A stretch of 64,000 nt of DNA, taken from contig NZ_CP095061.1 in NCBI RefSeq assembly GCF_022921055.1, positions 1,465,501 through 1,529,500 on the forward strand, written 5' to 3'. Both the position numbers and the translations under genes were made by a program. The notes under the pieces are model-generated. The model was given only the letters and a program-made list of their open reading frames with translations. It did no database searches and was not told where the DNA came from. Shown one piece after another: positions 39,042 to 48,129 of this stretch. The stretch's first letter is position 1. Each line of letters begins with the position of its first letter. Source of the stretch: Hymenobacter volaticus. GTDB lineage: Bacteria; Bacteroidota; Bacteroidia; Cytophagales; Hymenobacteraceae.

Positions 39042-39728
39042 ATGGCCGGATTCATCAAGAAAATAGCAAAAGTTGCAAAGTACACGGGCATAGGGCTGTT
39101 GGGGGTAGTGGCGTTGTATGGGGTAGGGGCAATAGTATTATCCGTGATACCAGTAGGCACGCGCAGCACCCCCAAACCCGGCGACATTGAAGCGTATGTG
39201 TTGTCCAACGGGGTCCACACCGATATAGTAGTGCCGGTTCAAACCAGTCAGATTGATTGGAGCCGTACGATTCACTACGCTGATACACCGGCCGCCGACA
39301 CAACTCGCCAATACATTGGCTTTGGCTGGGGCGACAAAGGATTTTATTTGGACACGCCCACGTGGGCTGAACTCAAAGTAAGCACGGCTTTCCGAGCTAT
39401 GTTTTGGCTGGGTACTTCGGCCATGCACACCACGTTTCACCACCAGCCCGTAGTAGGCCCTCACTGCATAAAAATTTATCTAACGCCAACTGAGTATATC
39501 CGCCTCATTAACTTCATTCAAAAAAGCTTCCGGCCCGATGCACAAGGCCAAATCCAGCACATCAGCGGGCACAGCTACGGGCGCTACGATGCTTTTTACG
39601 AAGCTCGTCGGGTCTACAACCTTTTCTATACTTGCAACACTTGGGCTAATGAAGCTTTAAAAATAAGTGGCCAGAAAGCCAGCCTTTGGACTCCGGCCGA
39701 CGGCGGTATCTTCTGGCATTATCGATAG
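39042..39728 (+). CDS. TIGR02117/DUF2459 family protein
   Basis: The 228-residue protein has one N-terminal membrane helix (about 12-38, YTGIGLLGVVALYGVGAIVLSVI) and a periplasmic domain with YVLSNGVHTDIVVPV, GFGWGDKGFYLDTPTWAEL and YTCNTWANEALKISG. This fits the TIGR02117 family (DUF2459), found next to diverse genes in Proteobacteria and Bacteroidota. Its biochemical role is not known; the conserved His, Cys and Asn residues recall NlpC/P60-like papain folds, which is my inference only. It is followed by carbonic anhydrase. Confidence 0.85.
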   Translation: MAGFIKKIAKVAKYTGIGLLGVVALYGVGAIVLSVIPVGTRSTPKPGDIEAYVLSNGVHTDIVVPVQTSQIDWSRTIHYADTPAADTTRQYIGFGWGDKGFYLDTPTWAELKVSTAFRAMFWLGTSAMHTTFHHQPVVGPHCIKIYLTPTEYIRLINFIQKSFRPDAQGQIQHISGHSYGRYDAFYEARRVYNLFYTCNTWANEALKISGQKASLWTPADGGIFWHYR

Positions 39729-39767
39729 CTTTATCTTGCCAGCTGATCAGTTCATTTCACTTAACCG

Positions 39768-40475
39768 ATGATTCCCATGACGACGTACGACGAAATATTC
39801 GAGAACAACCGAAAGTGGATTGAAACGCACAACGCTACTGGCCCCGAGTTTCTAGCTCGCTTGGCCGGTGATCAGCGCCCCGACTACCTCTACATCGGCT
39901 GCAGCGATTCGCGCGTGACAGCCGAAGAGCTAATGGGCGTGGCGCCCGGTGAAGTATTTGTGCACCGTAACATTGCCAACTTGGTCAACAACATCGACCT
40001 CAATGCCATGTCCGTCATTGAGTATGCTGTGCAACATCTAGGGGTCAAACACATTGTGGTGTGTGGACATTACGGCTGCGGGGGTGTTAAGGCCGCTATG
40101 CAGGCTCAGGACTTAGGCATCATGAACCCGTGGCTGCGCAATATCCGTGACGTATACCGGCTGCATCACCAGGAGCTAGACGCCATTGAGGATACCACCG
40201 CCCGCTACGACCGGTTGGTAGAACTAAACGTGCAGGAACAGTGCGTGAACGTAATCAAAACGGCCGCCGTGCAGCAGCGTTACCTGAAGCACGGTTATCC
40301 TACAGTGCACGGTTGGGTGTTCGACTTAAAAACCGGGCTTCTGAAAGACTTGAAGCTGGACTTTGAAGATATCCTGCACGGCATTCAGCAGATATATAAT
40401 CTCGGCGACAAAGCTTTATTTGAAACCAAGGAAACGCCCGCCCAGGAAATAGGAACCAAGGCAGTTTCGGAATAA
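39768..40475 (+). CDS. Beta-class carbonic anhydrase
   Basis: A cytosolic zinc enzyme that hydrates CO2 to bicarbonate. The 235-residue protein holds the zinc ligands C45 (IGCSDSR), H101 and C104 (CGHYGCGG), with the catalytic D47-R49 pair. The C-terminal GWVFDLKTGLLKDL is typical of the can/cynT branch. A second ATG three codons in (39777) may be the true start. It lies 39 bp after the TIGR02117 gene and may share its transcript. Confidence 0.94.
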   Translation: MIPMTTYDEIFENNRKWIETHNATGPEFLARLAGDQRPDYLYIGCSDSRVTAEELMGVAPGEVFVHRNIANLVNNIDLNAMSVIEYAVQHLGVKHIVVCGHYGCGGVKAAMQAQDLGIMNPWLRNIRDVYRLHHQELDAIEDTTARYDRLVELNVQEQCVNVIKTAAVQQRYLKHGYPTVHGWVFDLKTGLLKDLKLDFEDILHGIQQIYNLGDKALFETKETPAQEIGTKAVSE

Positions 40476-40549
40476 GCGGCTAGATCAATTCAAAGGAGGT
40501 AAACTGTCTTTTAACTGAACAGGGCACCCCTCTACTGAATAGGCAAAAA

Positions 40550-40596
40550 GAAGCCCGGCTGCTTCTGTCTAATAAGACGGAAGCAGCCGGGAAAGA
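40550..40596. terminator. 17-bp palindrome at a convergent junction
   Basis: CCCGGCTGCTTCTGTCT (40554-40570) pairs with 40575-40591 with one G-T pair and a 4-base loop. It lies between carbonic anhydrase and the convergent small gene. Confidence 0.75.
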
Positions 40597-40622
40597 GGAT
40601 GGCTAGAAAATAGGTGGAGCAA

Positions 40623-40871
40623 CTAGTTGAGCCAAACCTCGGCTACCGTTTCAAAACGGTGGCGAGCGAAGGCTCCATAAGGCTGCTCAGCGTAAAAACC
40701 CAATACATGGATTTGAGGTAATCCAGTACGCGCGTTGCGGCGCACTTGGATAGGATACACATGGCCGGCTTTAGGCCAGTCACCAATGTGGTCGGAGGGG
40801 CGGCGGCTGTCATCTACACAGCGAGCATAATGCTGTACAGGCGGCGGGACGGGAAGCTTTACTTTCGACAT
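40623..40871 (-). CDS. Small basic-proline protein of unknown function
   Basis: ATG 40871 gives 82 residues: SKVKLPVPPPVQHYARCVDDSR, then IGDWPKAGHVYPIQVRRNARTGLPQIHVLGFYAEQPYGAFARHRFETVAEVWLN. It has no membrane or export segment. The pattern (an RCVDDS turn, GDWPKAGHVYPIQV strand) looks like a small beta-barrel, and the codon use matches neighbouring real genes. No family recognised; function unknown. Single-gene unit with a long AT-rich region upstream. Confidence 0.65.
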   Translation of the reverse strand: MSKVKLPVPPPVQHYARCVDDSRRPSDHIGDWPKAGHVYPIQVRRNARTGLPQIHVLGFYAEQPYGAFARHRFETVAEVWLN

Positions 40872-41261
40872 ATCCAAAGATACGGATATTAGTCGGTTCT
40901 AAAAAGATTAGCTCCTATTTTTTATGATTAAAATCGCCTTTAACGCCCTTTAATTCGATCTTAATAACTATATAGGTTGTGTAATATACAGTTGTATTTT
41001 CGTAGGTGCAAAGCTAGTCAGTAGAGATATGCTAATAAAATTAGTAGATACTTATTTGTTCTTTATGACGATTAATAGGGTTTTATGCATTCCTGTACGT
41101 ACCTATGTTCAACTTGCGGCTGAAGCATATGTTGAAAGATTTAGCAGCGTATATAAAGCCATAGTATTTTAGCAGCTAGGCAATCATACTACATGGTATC
41201 TAACTGGAAATAAATGCTGCATTGCGCATGCAGTTTCAGTCGCCAAAAGGCCGAACACAAT
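40872..41261. other. AT-rich intergenic region
   Basis: About 390 bp of AT-rich sequence upstream of the small gene, much lower in GC than its surroundings. It presumably holds that gene's promoter. On the + strand a 47-codon reading frame runs from ATG 41029 to TAG 41172 (starting MLIKLVDTYLFF); it may be chance in AT-rich DNA. No RNA gene or repeat seen. Confidence 0.5.
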
Positions 41262-41313
41262 GAAGCGTCTTGCTCAAGGAAAAGAACATTCTCTTTCCTA
41301 AGCAAGACGCTTC
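41262..41313. terminator. Terminator of the subtilase gene
   Basis: GAAGCGTCTTGCT (41262-41274) pairs perfectly with 41301-41313; the inner part (AAGGAAA with TTTCCT) extends the stem with a few mismatches. It lies 14 bp past the subtilase stop. Confidence 0.75.
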
Positions 41314-41326
41314 GCTTCAGAGAGTA

Positions 41327-44191
41327 TTAGTGCGTCAGTACTATGCGACGGGTTAGGCTACTGGTAGTGCCTTGCATGCGCACCATGTATACCCCGGCTG
41401 GTAGTTCCTGCAAATCCAGCGTTGCAGTTGAGGTATTAAATGCCTGTTGCTTTACTACTTGACCTAGGGCGCTTAGCACCTCTAGTCGTTTGGCGCCGAA
41501 ACCAGTTGATACCTCCACTCGCACTTGGCCGGAAGTAGGGTTGGGGTACAACTGCCATGCCACTTGGGCAACAGCCGGCTTGACGGGCAGCAACTGGCTT
41601 TGAGTATAGCGGGTTATGGCATCGTCGGCGGCAATCTGTAGCTGGGCCAGGGTAGGTGCCGCTATTATTGCAAACGTGACGACCACCGAATCGGCGGGGG
41701 CTAAGGAAGGCACCACGGCGGACACTACCTGCGCAATGTCAGTGCCTTTGGCTACACCGGCTGTACGTTGTCGGGTGCCGCTGTTCAACGTCAGCATTTT
41801 CTCGGCCCGACTGAATCCATTCGCTAGGCGCACAGCATTGCCCACGGGCGCATTTACATCAATAGCGTAGCTCGATACAGTACCGCCCCGCAGCCACTGC
41901 ACTCCTACGTACGCATTAGGCGTATTCACGTTGTAGGCGTAGCTAAGGTGGCGTACAGAATCCCAAACCACTGCGTTATGGCTGTAGTCACCCATATCCC
42001 AGTCGGCGAAAATGCCAGCGTAGAGAGGTTTCAAAGTATCGGCAGTTACGTTCTTGATGTAGTATTCCATCGTCACGTAGTCACGTTCCACGCCCTGAGA
42101 CCAAGAAGTTCCTTGCTGGCGCACCTGCACCCCTACGGTGCGGTTGCGGGTTGCGCTCGGCAAAGAGTCGCGCAGAATGCCCGTAGCCGTTAGATTGATA
42201 GAGGTTTGGCGGCGCAAAGTGGCTTGCGCCTGCGTGTAGAAGTCGACATCCGTACTGTTGCGGTCGTTGCGCAGACGGCTGGAAATGCGGGTAGTGCCAG
42301 TGCCGAGCAATAAGCCGCCTTCGTACAACATAGAGTTGCCGCCTTTGTACCGCACGCCTTCTCCTTTATCAGACCCGAGCCCATCGGTGCCCAAGTTGCC
42401 GCGGTGCGAAAGGGTGACCGCCAAGTTACCGGCATTAAGTACCACGTATTCCGGGTTGATGACGATGGTGGCGTACTGGTCATCTTGATAGCCCGTAGCT
42501 GGGTCGGAGAGACGGTAACGCAACGTCACGGACGTATTGACGGGCGCTGCCGACGCTACTAGCAGTTGGAACGGCGCAGCCGCATTGGAAACCCTAGACA
42601 TTGTGCCTAACCCTGTTGTAGTAAACGAGCCCTGCCGCACGGTCACATAAGGCGAGAGCGACGTAACAGTCAGCGTCAGGTTTTGCATCGGTTGCAGCAG
42701 GTTCTGCATCTCAATGGTCAGCCGAACAGTATCGTTGAGTTGATATATCGGTTTGGCAGGGCTGAATACGCACTGCGTGAGGCGGACAGCGTGCTGGTTG
42801 TTGGCTTGCACAGCCCGGAATACGTTCAGGCGGCCGGTGCCTAGCTTACCGATATAAGCGGCGTTGCCGGGTAGATTATACACGTTGTCAGTAGTAGCTC
42901 GCAGCTGCGCAATTACTTGCGCCGACGAAAGCTGCGGAAACCGGGCGCGTACCAGCGCGGCCGCACCTGCTACCAAAGGAGCCGAAAACGAGGAACCACT
43001 AGCGCGGATATAATCAGCATCTGTGTCGCCCCACGTGGTATAAATAGCTTCACCAGGCGCTATCAAATCGATCCGTCGGCTATAGGTAGCGCTGTTCGAG
43101 CGGATATCTGTAGCTCCGCACCAGCCAACTGATAGTACGTGGTCGTAGCTGGCAGGGTAGAAGTCTAGTTCGGCATTGGTGTTGCCAGCCGATGCTACTA
43201 GCACCACGTCGCGGTTGATGGCCGCGTACGTTATGGCATCTTGCTCGAACTGAGACCGGCCTCCGGCGCCACCCCAGGACATGTTGATGATTTTGCAGCC
43301 ATGATCGGCAGCATATACGATGGCCTCATATCCAGCGAAGGTACCGGTCGCGGTGCTTGGATAGATTTTCAGCGGCAAGAAGCGGCACTTGAACCCTACG
43401 CCGGCAATACCAGCTCCGTTATCGGCGCGGCCCGAAGCAGCTCCTGCCGTGTGCACGCCATGAAGCGGCTGCGATGCTGAGTTTGGAGCGGGGTTGTTGT
43501 CACGATCAGCGAAATCCCAGCCGCGGTAGTTGTCAACGTATCCATCGTTGTCGTTGTCGATGCCGTCGGGTGGGTCTTGGTAGTTGCGCTGCCACTGGCC
43601 AGCCAAGTCCTGGTGGGAAAGCCGAAAACCGGTATCCGTAATGCCAATCAAGACTGTGGTGTCTCCTTGAGTTAAATCCCAAGCTTGATAGGCGCGGATT
43701 TTTTTAAGGTGATACTGACCAGGGGCAACCGTAGAATCGGCCAGTGGATCGTTGGGCAGGTAAAGCGGCGCACGGTAATACAGTGGTTCGGCGTATTCGA
43801 GTATGCCAGTGCCTAGCAGCGCATTTTGCGCCTTGCTTATCGATACCTCCTCGTTGAACCACACTTGGTACACCAAGCTCAAATCAACAGCACCGGGCCG
43901 TTCGTAGTTGGGGCGTATGGTGTTAGGAAACTTTTGCTGTACCTGCGTGGCACCAAGGCGGTGCAATAAGGCATCGAGCACCGGACCAGCTACTGCGCCA
44001 GAGGATTCTTGAGGACGGAACTCGGGCTTGATCTTGAATACCAGCGTGCCAGGCAATGTGGTGGGGGCATCAATTGCGCCTTGCCCCGCTGCTGATGATA
44101 GAACAAGGGAAAGCTGAGACATTCCCATAAAGGGAAGTGAAGCCAAGATTAGGAATAATACTAATTTGAACGATGGTAAAGATTTGTCCAT
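41327..44191 (-). CDS. Secreted S8 subtilisin-like protease with T9SS type A sorting domain
   Basis: The 954-residue protein has a signal peptide (LVLFLILASLPFMGMSQ), a propeptide-like region to about 160, and an S8 catalytic domain with D186 (IGITDTGF), H247 (LHGVHTAG), oxyanion N337 (SAGNTN) and S401 (GSSFSAP). A large beta-rich region of about 470-860 follows. The last 80 residues (LYPNPTSGQVRVEV ... LPAGVYMVRMQG ... RRIVLTH) are a Por secretion system sorting domain. It is thus a T9SS cargo, surface-attached or released, that degrades proteins outside the cell. A calcium-site-like DGIDNDNDGYVDN lies at about 209-221. Confidence 0.93.
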   Translation of the reverse strand: MDKSLPSFKLVLFLILASLPFMGMSQLSLVLSSAAGQGAIDAPTTLPGTLVFKIKPEFRPQESSGAVAGPVLDALLHRLGATQVQQKFPNTIRPNYERPGAVDLSLVYQVWFNEEVSISKAQNALLGTGILEYAEPLYYRAPLYLPNDPLADSTVAPGQYHLKKIRAYQAWDLTQGDTTVLIGITDTGFRLSHQDLAGQWQRNYQDPPDGIDNDNDGYVDNYRGWDFADRDNNPAPNSASQPLHGVHTAGAASGRADNGAGIAGVGFKCRFLPLKIYPSTATGTFAGYEAIVYAADHGCKIINMSWGGAGGRSQFEQDAITYAAINRDVVLVASAGNTNAELDFYPASYDHVLSVGWCGATDIRSNSATYSRRIDLIAPGEAIYTTWGDTDADYIRASGSSFSAPLVAGAAALVRARFPQLSSAQVIAQLRATTDNVYNLPGNAAYIGKLGTGRLNVFRAVQANNQHAVRLTQCVFSPAKPIYQLNDTVRLTIEMQNLLQPMQNLTLTVTSLSPYVTVRQGSFTTTGLGTMSRVSNAAAPFQLLVASAAPVNTSVTLRYRLSDPATGYQDDQYATIVINPEYVVLNAGNLAVTLSHRGNLGTDGLGSDKGEGVRYKGGNSMLYEGGLLLGTGTTRISSRLRNDRNSTDVDFYTQAQATLRRQTSINLTATGILRDSLPSATRNRTVGVQVRQQGTSWSQGVERDYVTMEYYIKNVTADTLKPLYAGIFADWDMGDYSHNAVVWDSVRHLSYAYNVNTPNAYVGVQWLRGGTVSSYAIDVNAPVGNAVRLANGFSRAEKMLTLNSGTRQRTAGVAKGTDIAQVVSAVVPSLAPADSVVVTFAIIAAPTLAQLQIAADDAITRYTQSQLLPVKPAVAQVAWQLYPNPTSGQVRVEVSTGFGAKRLEVLSALGQVVKQQAFNTSTATLDLQELPAGVYMVRMQGTTSSLTRRIVLTH

Positions 44192-44838
44192 AGTGCAAAA
44201 TAAACCAACTGCTAAAAGCCCTTTCTACTTGACGGCCTGCGCTGATAGATTGAACTATGCGATAAGGCTTACAAGTTTTGATTAGTAAACTTAGTTAAGA
44301 AAAACGGCTGAAATGGGCTTTATAGGCTGATTCATATCAATAACTTTATATAATACCAATAATTCATAAAGTGCGATGATTTGTAATATATGCAGCGGCT
44401 GCTAGGAGTAAGCTTATGATTATGCTACCATTTTGTACAATATTTATCTTGATTTAAATTATAAGTTAAAATTGTTAAAATGTATTTTTTTATAATGCTG
44501 CTGTTTTAGTAATGAATGGAAGCTGATCGGTTACCAGTGGCGCTATTCCTGCTAAAGCAGGACTTCATTGAAAATCAGCGCGTTACTGTGCTGATTCCTG
44601 GTATAAAATGCAGTGAATCAATGATTTATATGAATACTGCTCGTTTTTTAGTTGGTATGCTTAAAAGGAAAAGGCCAAGCAACTGTAAGCGGGATTCACG
44701 AATGCATTCAGGTGGATAAGTCGACGGCGCCATCATTTGGAAACCTTTGCTTAGTTGCAGCGCAGTTAGAGGCAAGGGCCAGTGCGAAAAGCATTGGGCT
44801 GATGAGATGAAAGCCTTGTTTGTGCTGTAGCAAGGGCA
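44192..44838. other. AT-rich non-coding region upstream of the subtilase
   Basis: About 650 bp with no convincing gene. 44192-44515 is strongly AT-rich and should include the subtilase promoter; TTATTTTG close to the gene (about 44198-44205, - strand) is one mismatch from the -7 consensus. From 44516 the composition is nearer to coding DNA but the open frames there (for example 67 codons on + from 44516) have no protein-like features. It may be a decayed gene. Confidence 0.5.
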
Positions 44839-44839
44839 C

Positions 44840-44873
44840 AAAAAAAGACGCTTCCAAGGAAGCGTCTTTTCGG
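44840..44873. terminator. Terminator downstream of the small coiled-coil gene
   Basis: AAAAGACGCTTCC (44843-44855) pairs perfectly with 44858-44870; T-rich flank on the - strand. Confidence 0.8.
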
Positions 44874-44978
44874 TGCTTGGATAACAAGAACCTTACTTTA
44901 ACCCGTCTTCAAAAGTGGCTGATAAGGACTATGTGGAGACATATAAACTTGGCAATGATCCAAAAAGCCGCCAAGGTG

Positions 44979-45290
44979 CTAGATGATGTTGCGTAGATCG
45001 TTGCGCAGGTTCTCGATGCCGTGCCATATCTCAGACCACGCACTATGGTCTTGATCCGAAGGTTTAGTGTCGTGCGTTGGTTCTGGTCCTAGCTGCTCGG
45101 CAAGTTTATTGCGTTTCACTTCCAGGGCGGCAATGTGCTCGTGGTAGGTGTGCGGCGCCCCAGCAGTGGTGGCGTGGGCGCGGTTGCGTAGCGTCTTGAT
45201 TTTAGTATCTAGGTCGTCGAGGGCTTGGCGGATGTCCTTGTCGGAGAGATGCAAAGGCACGCGTGCGTGCTGCGGAGAAGTAGTAGACAT
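44979..45290 (-). CDS. Small coiled-coil protein of unknown function
   Basis: The 103-residue protein is hydrophilic and helical. Residues of about 14-72 (LSDKDIRQALDDLDTKIKTLRNRAH ... HIAALEVKRNKLAEQLG) look like an antiparallel coiled coil; the tail is acidic and ends IENLRNDLRNII. No export signal. No recognised family. It might be a stress-related or regulatory adaptor, but the sequence gives no direct clue. Confidence 0.68.
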   Translation of the reverse strand: MSTTSPQHARVPLHLSDKDIRQALDDLDTKIKTLRNRAHATTAGAPHTYHEHIAALEVKRNKLAEQLGPEPTHDTKPSDQDHSAWSEIWHGIENLRNDLRNII

Positions 45291-45549
45291 GGCGAACAGC
45301 TGGTAGGTTTTAGATGCGGATAGAATAAGATACAGCTTTTGACGAGCAAAGGATACGCTATCTTACTTATTACCGCCCTGCTAGCGTTCTAGCATCAAGT
45401 ACCACCGAATACGCATGAGCTTGGTTGTCATCCCGATAGCGCGCGCATGATTCATGGGAGAGCAATGCCAATACCTGCTACATAACAGCAACGCTTAAGG
45501 CGACCAACTGAATAGTAGCCGCCACTACGTCTCGGTGGGTAGAATCAAG

Positions 45550-46301
45550 CTACAGGCTTAGCAGTTCGCGGAATCGGATGGACTGCTGACGCGAGACTTC
45601 CACTTCAGGACCCCGCGGAGATGAATTTTCAACGAGTTGCTGAACCAGGGTTCGATGCCATCCACCCATTTAAGGTTAATGATCTGCTGGCGGTTTGCCC
45701 GGAAAAAGACGCGTGGGTCGAGGCGCTGCTCCAGATGCTGTAAGGTGCGCGGAATAAGTGGGCGGTGCTGGTCGAAGTAAATTTGGGTGTAGCTGCCGTT
45801 GATTTCGAAAAGACGAATGTCGGCCAGCCGCACAAACCAGCACTTCTCGCCGTCTTTCACAAACACTTGGTCGTGTTCGGTTAGGGGCGTCGGAGCAGGT
45901 TCCAGTAGGGCAGGGGCGGGCATCGGGCTAGCTGTAGCCGGGACCGGTGGACCTAGTTTGAGGCGGGCCTTGCCCAGGGCCGCTGCTAGTCGGCTCGTCT
46001 CAATGGGTTTGAGCAGATAGTCTAGGGCATTGACTTCGAAGGCCCGGAGAGCATATTCATCGTAGGCGGTCGTGAAGACAACGTGCGGTGCGGCTTCTAG
46101 CGAGGCCAACAACTCGAAGCCGGTTTCGCCGGGCATGTGAATATCGAGTAGCAGCAAGTCGGGCTGCAACTCTTGAATTCGGGTGCGCGCCTCGGCCGCG
46201 TGCCGCGCTTCGCCGACAACTGCCACGTCGGGAAAGGCTTGCAGCAGGTGGCGCAACTCGGTACGGGCCAAACGCGAGTCATCAACGAGAAGAATATTCA
46301 T
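45550..46301 (-). CDS. LytTR-family response regulator, frameshifted near its C-terminus
   Basis: Receiver domain with D53 as the phospho-acceptor (LLLLDIHMPGETG), VDDSR acid pocket at the start, and a C-terminal LytTR DNA-binding domain (FVKDGEKCWFVRLADIRLFEINGSYTQIYF ... FFRANRQQIINLKWVDGIEPW). The written frame loses sense after LKIHLRG and stops at 45558. One C added to the run of four at 45611-45614 (+ strand) restores GGPEVEVSRQQSIRFRELLSL, the normal LytTR end, with a TAG stop at 45550 and about 250 residues. It follows the histidine kinase gene by 23 bp, and is its partner. Confidence 0.9.
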
Positions 46302-46324
46302 ACAGAAATAAGTAAACAGCGGGT

Positions 46325-47413
46325 TCAGGCGGTGAGAGCCGCCGCGTTGACTTGCACCGGCACGCGCAACTGTGCCACGACCGTATCGGTGGTGGCCTCG
46401 TTGTTGCCGATGTGTAGGGTAGCGGCGCTACCAAATAGGAGAGTTAGCCGCTCGCGGGCATTGCGTAGGCCCAAGCCTGCGTGGTCGGGCTTGGGCTGGT
46501 AGCGGCCGGTGTTGCGCACCACAATGTGCAGTTGCGCCGCCGCGTCGAGTTGGGCGGTGAGCTGAATGCTGCCGCCTTCGGGGCGGGGCGCAATGCCGTG
46601 CTTGATGGCATTCTCGACGAGCAACTGCAAGGTCATGGGCGGAATAAGAACGGGCAATGCCGCTGGGTCCACGTCGAGCGAGTAGTGAAGGCGTTCTTCC
46701 AGTTGCATAGCTTCCAGCTCCAGATAATGCCGCACTATTTCTAACTCGCGGCTCAGGGGCACCCGCTCGGCGCTGTTGAGTTGGATGGAATAGCGCAGCA
46801 AATCGGAGAGGTGCGTAATCATGTCGCGGGCGCGGGCCGGGTCTTCCATCACCAGGGCCCGGATGTTGTTGAGCCCGTTGAACATGAAGTGCGGGTTGAT
46901 TTGAGCCTTCAGCGTGCGCATTTCGGCTTCCTGTACGGCAGCACTGAGTTTCCATTTGTCTACCTCGGCTTGCTTGTAGCTGCTCAGGTAATGCCACCCT
47001 AAGTAGAAGCCGGCCCACAGCCACAACAGTATATTGACGTTGATGGCATAGCCCACAAATTGGGGCCAGCCTTGCGGCTTGCCATTACCAGTGGGCTGAA
47101 TTAATAAGATGATAATTGCCCAGATAATCACCTGGCTAATTACCGCCAACACAGCGTGCATCACCAGTAACCGCCCCAGCAAGGGTAAAGGCGGCAGGTG
47201 CTCCCAGCGGTTGGCCCGAATATGATAGCGCAGCCAATGGGTAATAGCCAGCATGGTTGCGGCAATCACTAAGTTGATGGTTAGCATCTCGCTGGAGCGC
47301 ACGCCCATAAAAGCGAAAGCGGCTGCACTAATCAAGAAATACAGGCTCCACCCGAGCAACTGGCACCACCAATACAGGCGGCTAGGTGGCGGAACGGCGG
47401 CGTAGGAAAACAT
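46325..47413 (-). CDS. LytS-type sensor histidine kinase
   Basis: The 362-residue protein has four N-terminal membrane helices to about residue 145, a short linker helix, and a His_kinase domain with the phospho-acceptor H175 in INPHFMFNGLNNIRAL, then an ATPase domain with LLVENAIKHG (N box) and AGLGLRNARERL (G box). It senses an unknown membrane signal and phosphorylates the LytTR regulator encoded 23 bp downstream. The upstream gene encodes a small membrane protein 30 bp away. Confidence 0.93.
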   Translation of the reverse strand: MFSYAAVPPPSRLYWWCQLLGWSLYFLISAAAFAFMGVRSSEMLTINLVIAATMLAITHWLRYHIRANRWEHLPPLPLLGRLLVMHAVLAVISQVIIWAIIILLIQPTGNGKPQGWPQFVGYAINVNILLWLWAGFYLGWHYLSSYKQAEVDKWKLSAAVQEAEMRTLKAQINPHFMFNGLNNIRALVMEDPARARDMITHLSDLLRYSIQLNSAERVPLSRELEIVRHYLELEAMQLEERLHYSLDVDPAALPVLIPPMTLQLLVENAIKHGIAPRPEGGSIQLTAQLDAAAQLHIVVRNTGRYQPKPDHAGLGLRNARERLTLLFGSAATLHIGNNEATTDTVVAQLRVPVQVNAAALTA

Positions 47414-47443
47414 AGGATTACGTAGGGGGCAAGGATGCCCAAG

Positions 47444-48028
47444 TTACTGGGATTGCGCTGCCAGAAGAGAGTAGGCTTTCTTGTTTTGGCGGTAAGAAAC
47501 GTAAAGCAGACCAGCCAATACGGCCAACGAACAGACCATAAAAACCGGAATCAAGTACAACGTTGCCTCTGAGGTGCGCACCCCAATCAACAGGCACCCC
47601 ACCGCAATTACGCCAGCCATGATGGCAAAAGGTTTGGCCTTGTAAAACCAGGCGTAAGGGAAGAAATGGGCCCCGGTAATGATGCCGTAAGTCATGATGA
47701 AGTGCGCAGGATACTTACTGTAAATGAACATCAGAATAGGGAAGTAAAATAGCTGCGCAAAATTCAGCCACAAGCCTAGAGGCTGGAGCGGATTGTGCGC
47801 AATTGCCCAGGTGGTGCGGAGTGCTTTAGAGAAAAGCCACGCCAGCGGCAGCGTAGCAGCGCCCACAAAAAACGTGATAAACCCATTCAGCCCCGGCGAG
47901 TTGGGCAGCATCCAGACGAAGGCAATAGCTGCCCAAACCAGACTGGCGGCCACAATAAAGTCAAGCCCATTCTTGGCTTTCACCGACAGCTCAAGCTGTA
48001 ACATGGCGAATTCCTTTTCGAGTAGCAT
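47444..48028 (-). CDS. Small polytopic membrane protein, partner of the two-component system
   Basis: The 194-residue protein has about six hydrophobic helices and no soluble domain. It recalls the DUF7010 type of integral membrane proteins in size and topology, with low certainty. A second ATG at 48004 is an alternative start. It is the first gene of a probable operon with the histidine kinase and response regulator, so it may be a sensor accessory or an ancestral target. Confidence 0.75.
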   Translation of the reverse strand: MLLEKEFAMLQLELSVKAKNGLDFIVAASLVWAAIAFVWMLPNSPGLNGFITFFVGAATLPLAWLFSKALRTTWAIAHNPLQPLGLWLNFAQLFYFPILMFIYSKYPAHFIMTYGIITGAHFFPYAWFYKAKPFAIMAGVIAVGCLLIGVRTSEATLYLIPVFMVCSLAVLAGLLYVSYRQNKKAYSLLAAQSQ

Positions 48029-48070
48029 AGTCGATTGGTAAAGGCGCGTGAAGAAGTGGTATGTGAAAGT

Positions 48071-48117
48071 GCTAGCCGTTGTAAACTCAGCGTTTCAGTT
48101 GAGGCCACAACGGCTAG
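48071..48117. repeat. 11-bp inverted repeat downstream of the alpha/beta hydrolase
   Basis: CTAGCCGTTGT and its exact complement flank a 24-base loop that itself holds CTCA/TGAG. It sits just past the hydrolase stop on the - strand. With no U run it is a weak terminator candidate. Confidence 0.45.
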
Positions 48118-48129
48118 TAAGAGGGAATT

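Noticed and set aside
44516..44719. 67-codon frame on the + strand in the gap before the protease
   Set aside because: No signal, domain or promoter, and composition typical of non-coding DNA. A short lipobox-like peptide on the opposite strand in the same region (near 44790) is also too short and unsupported.
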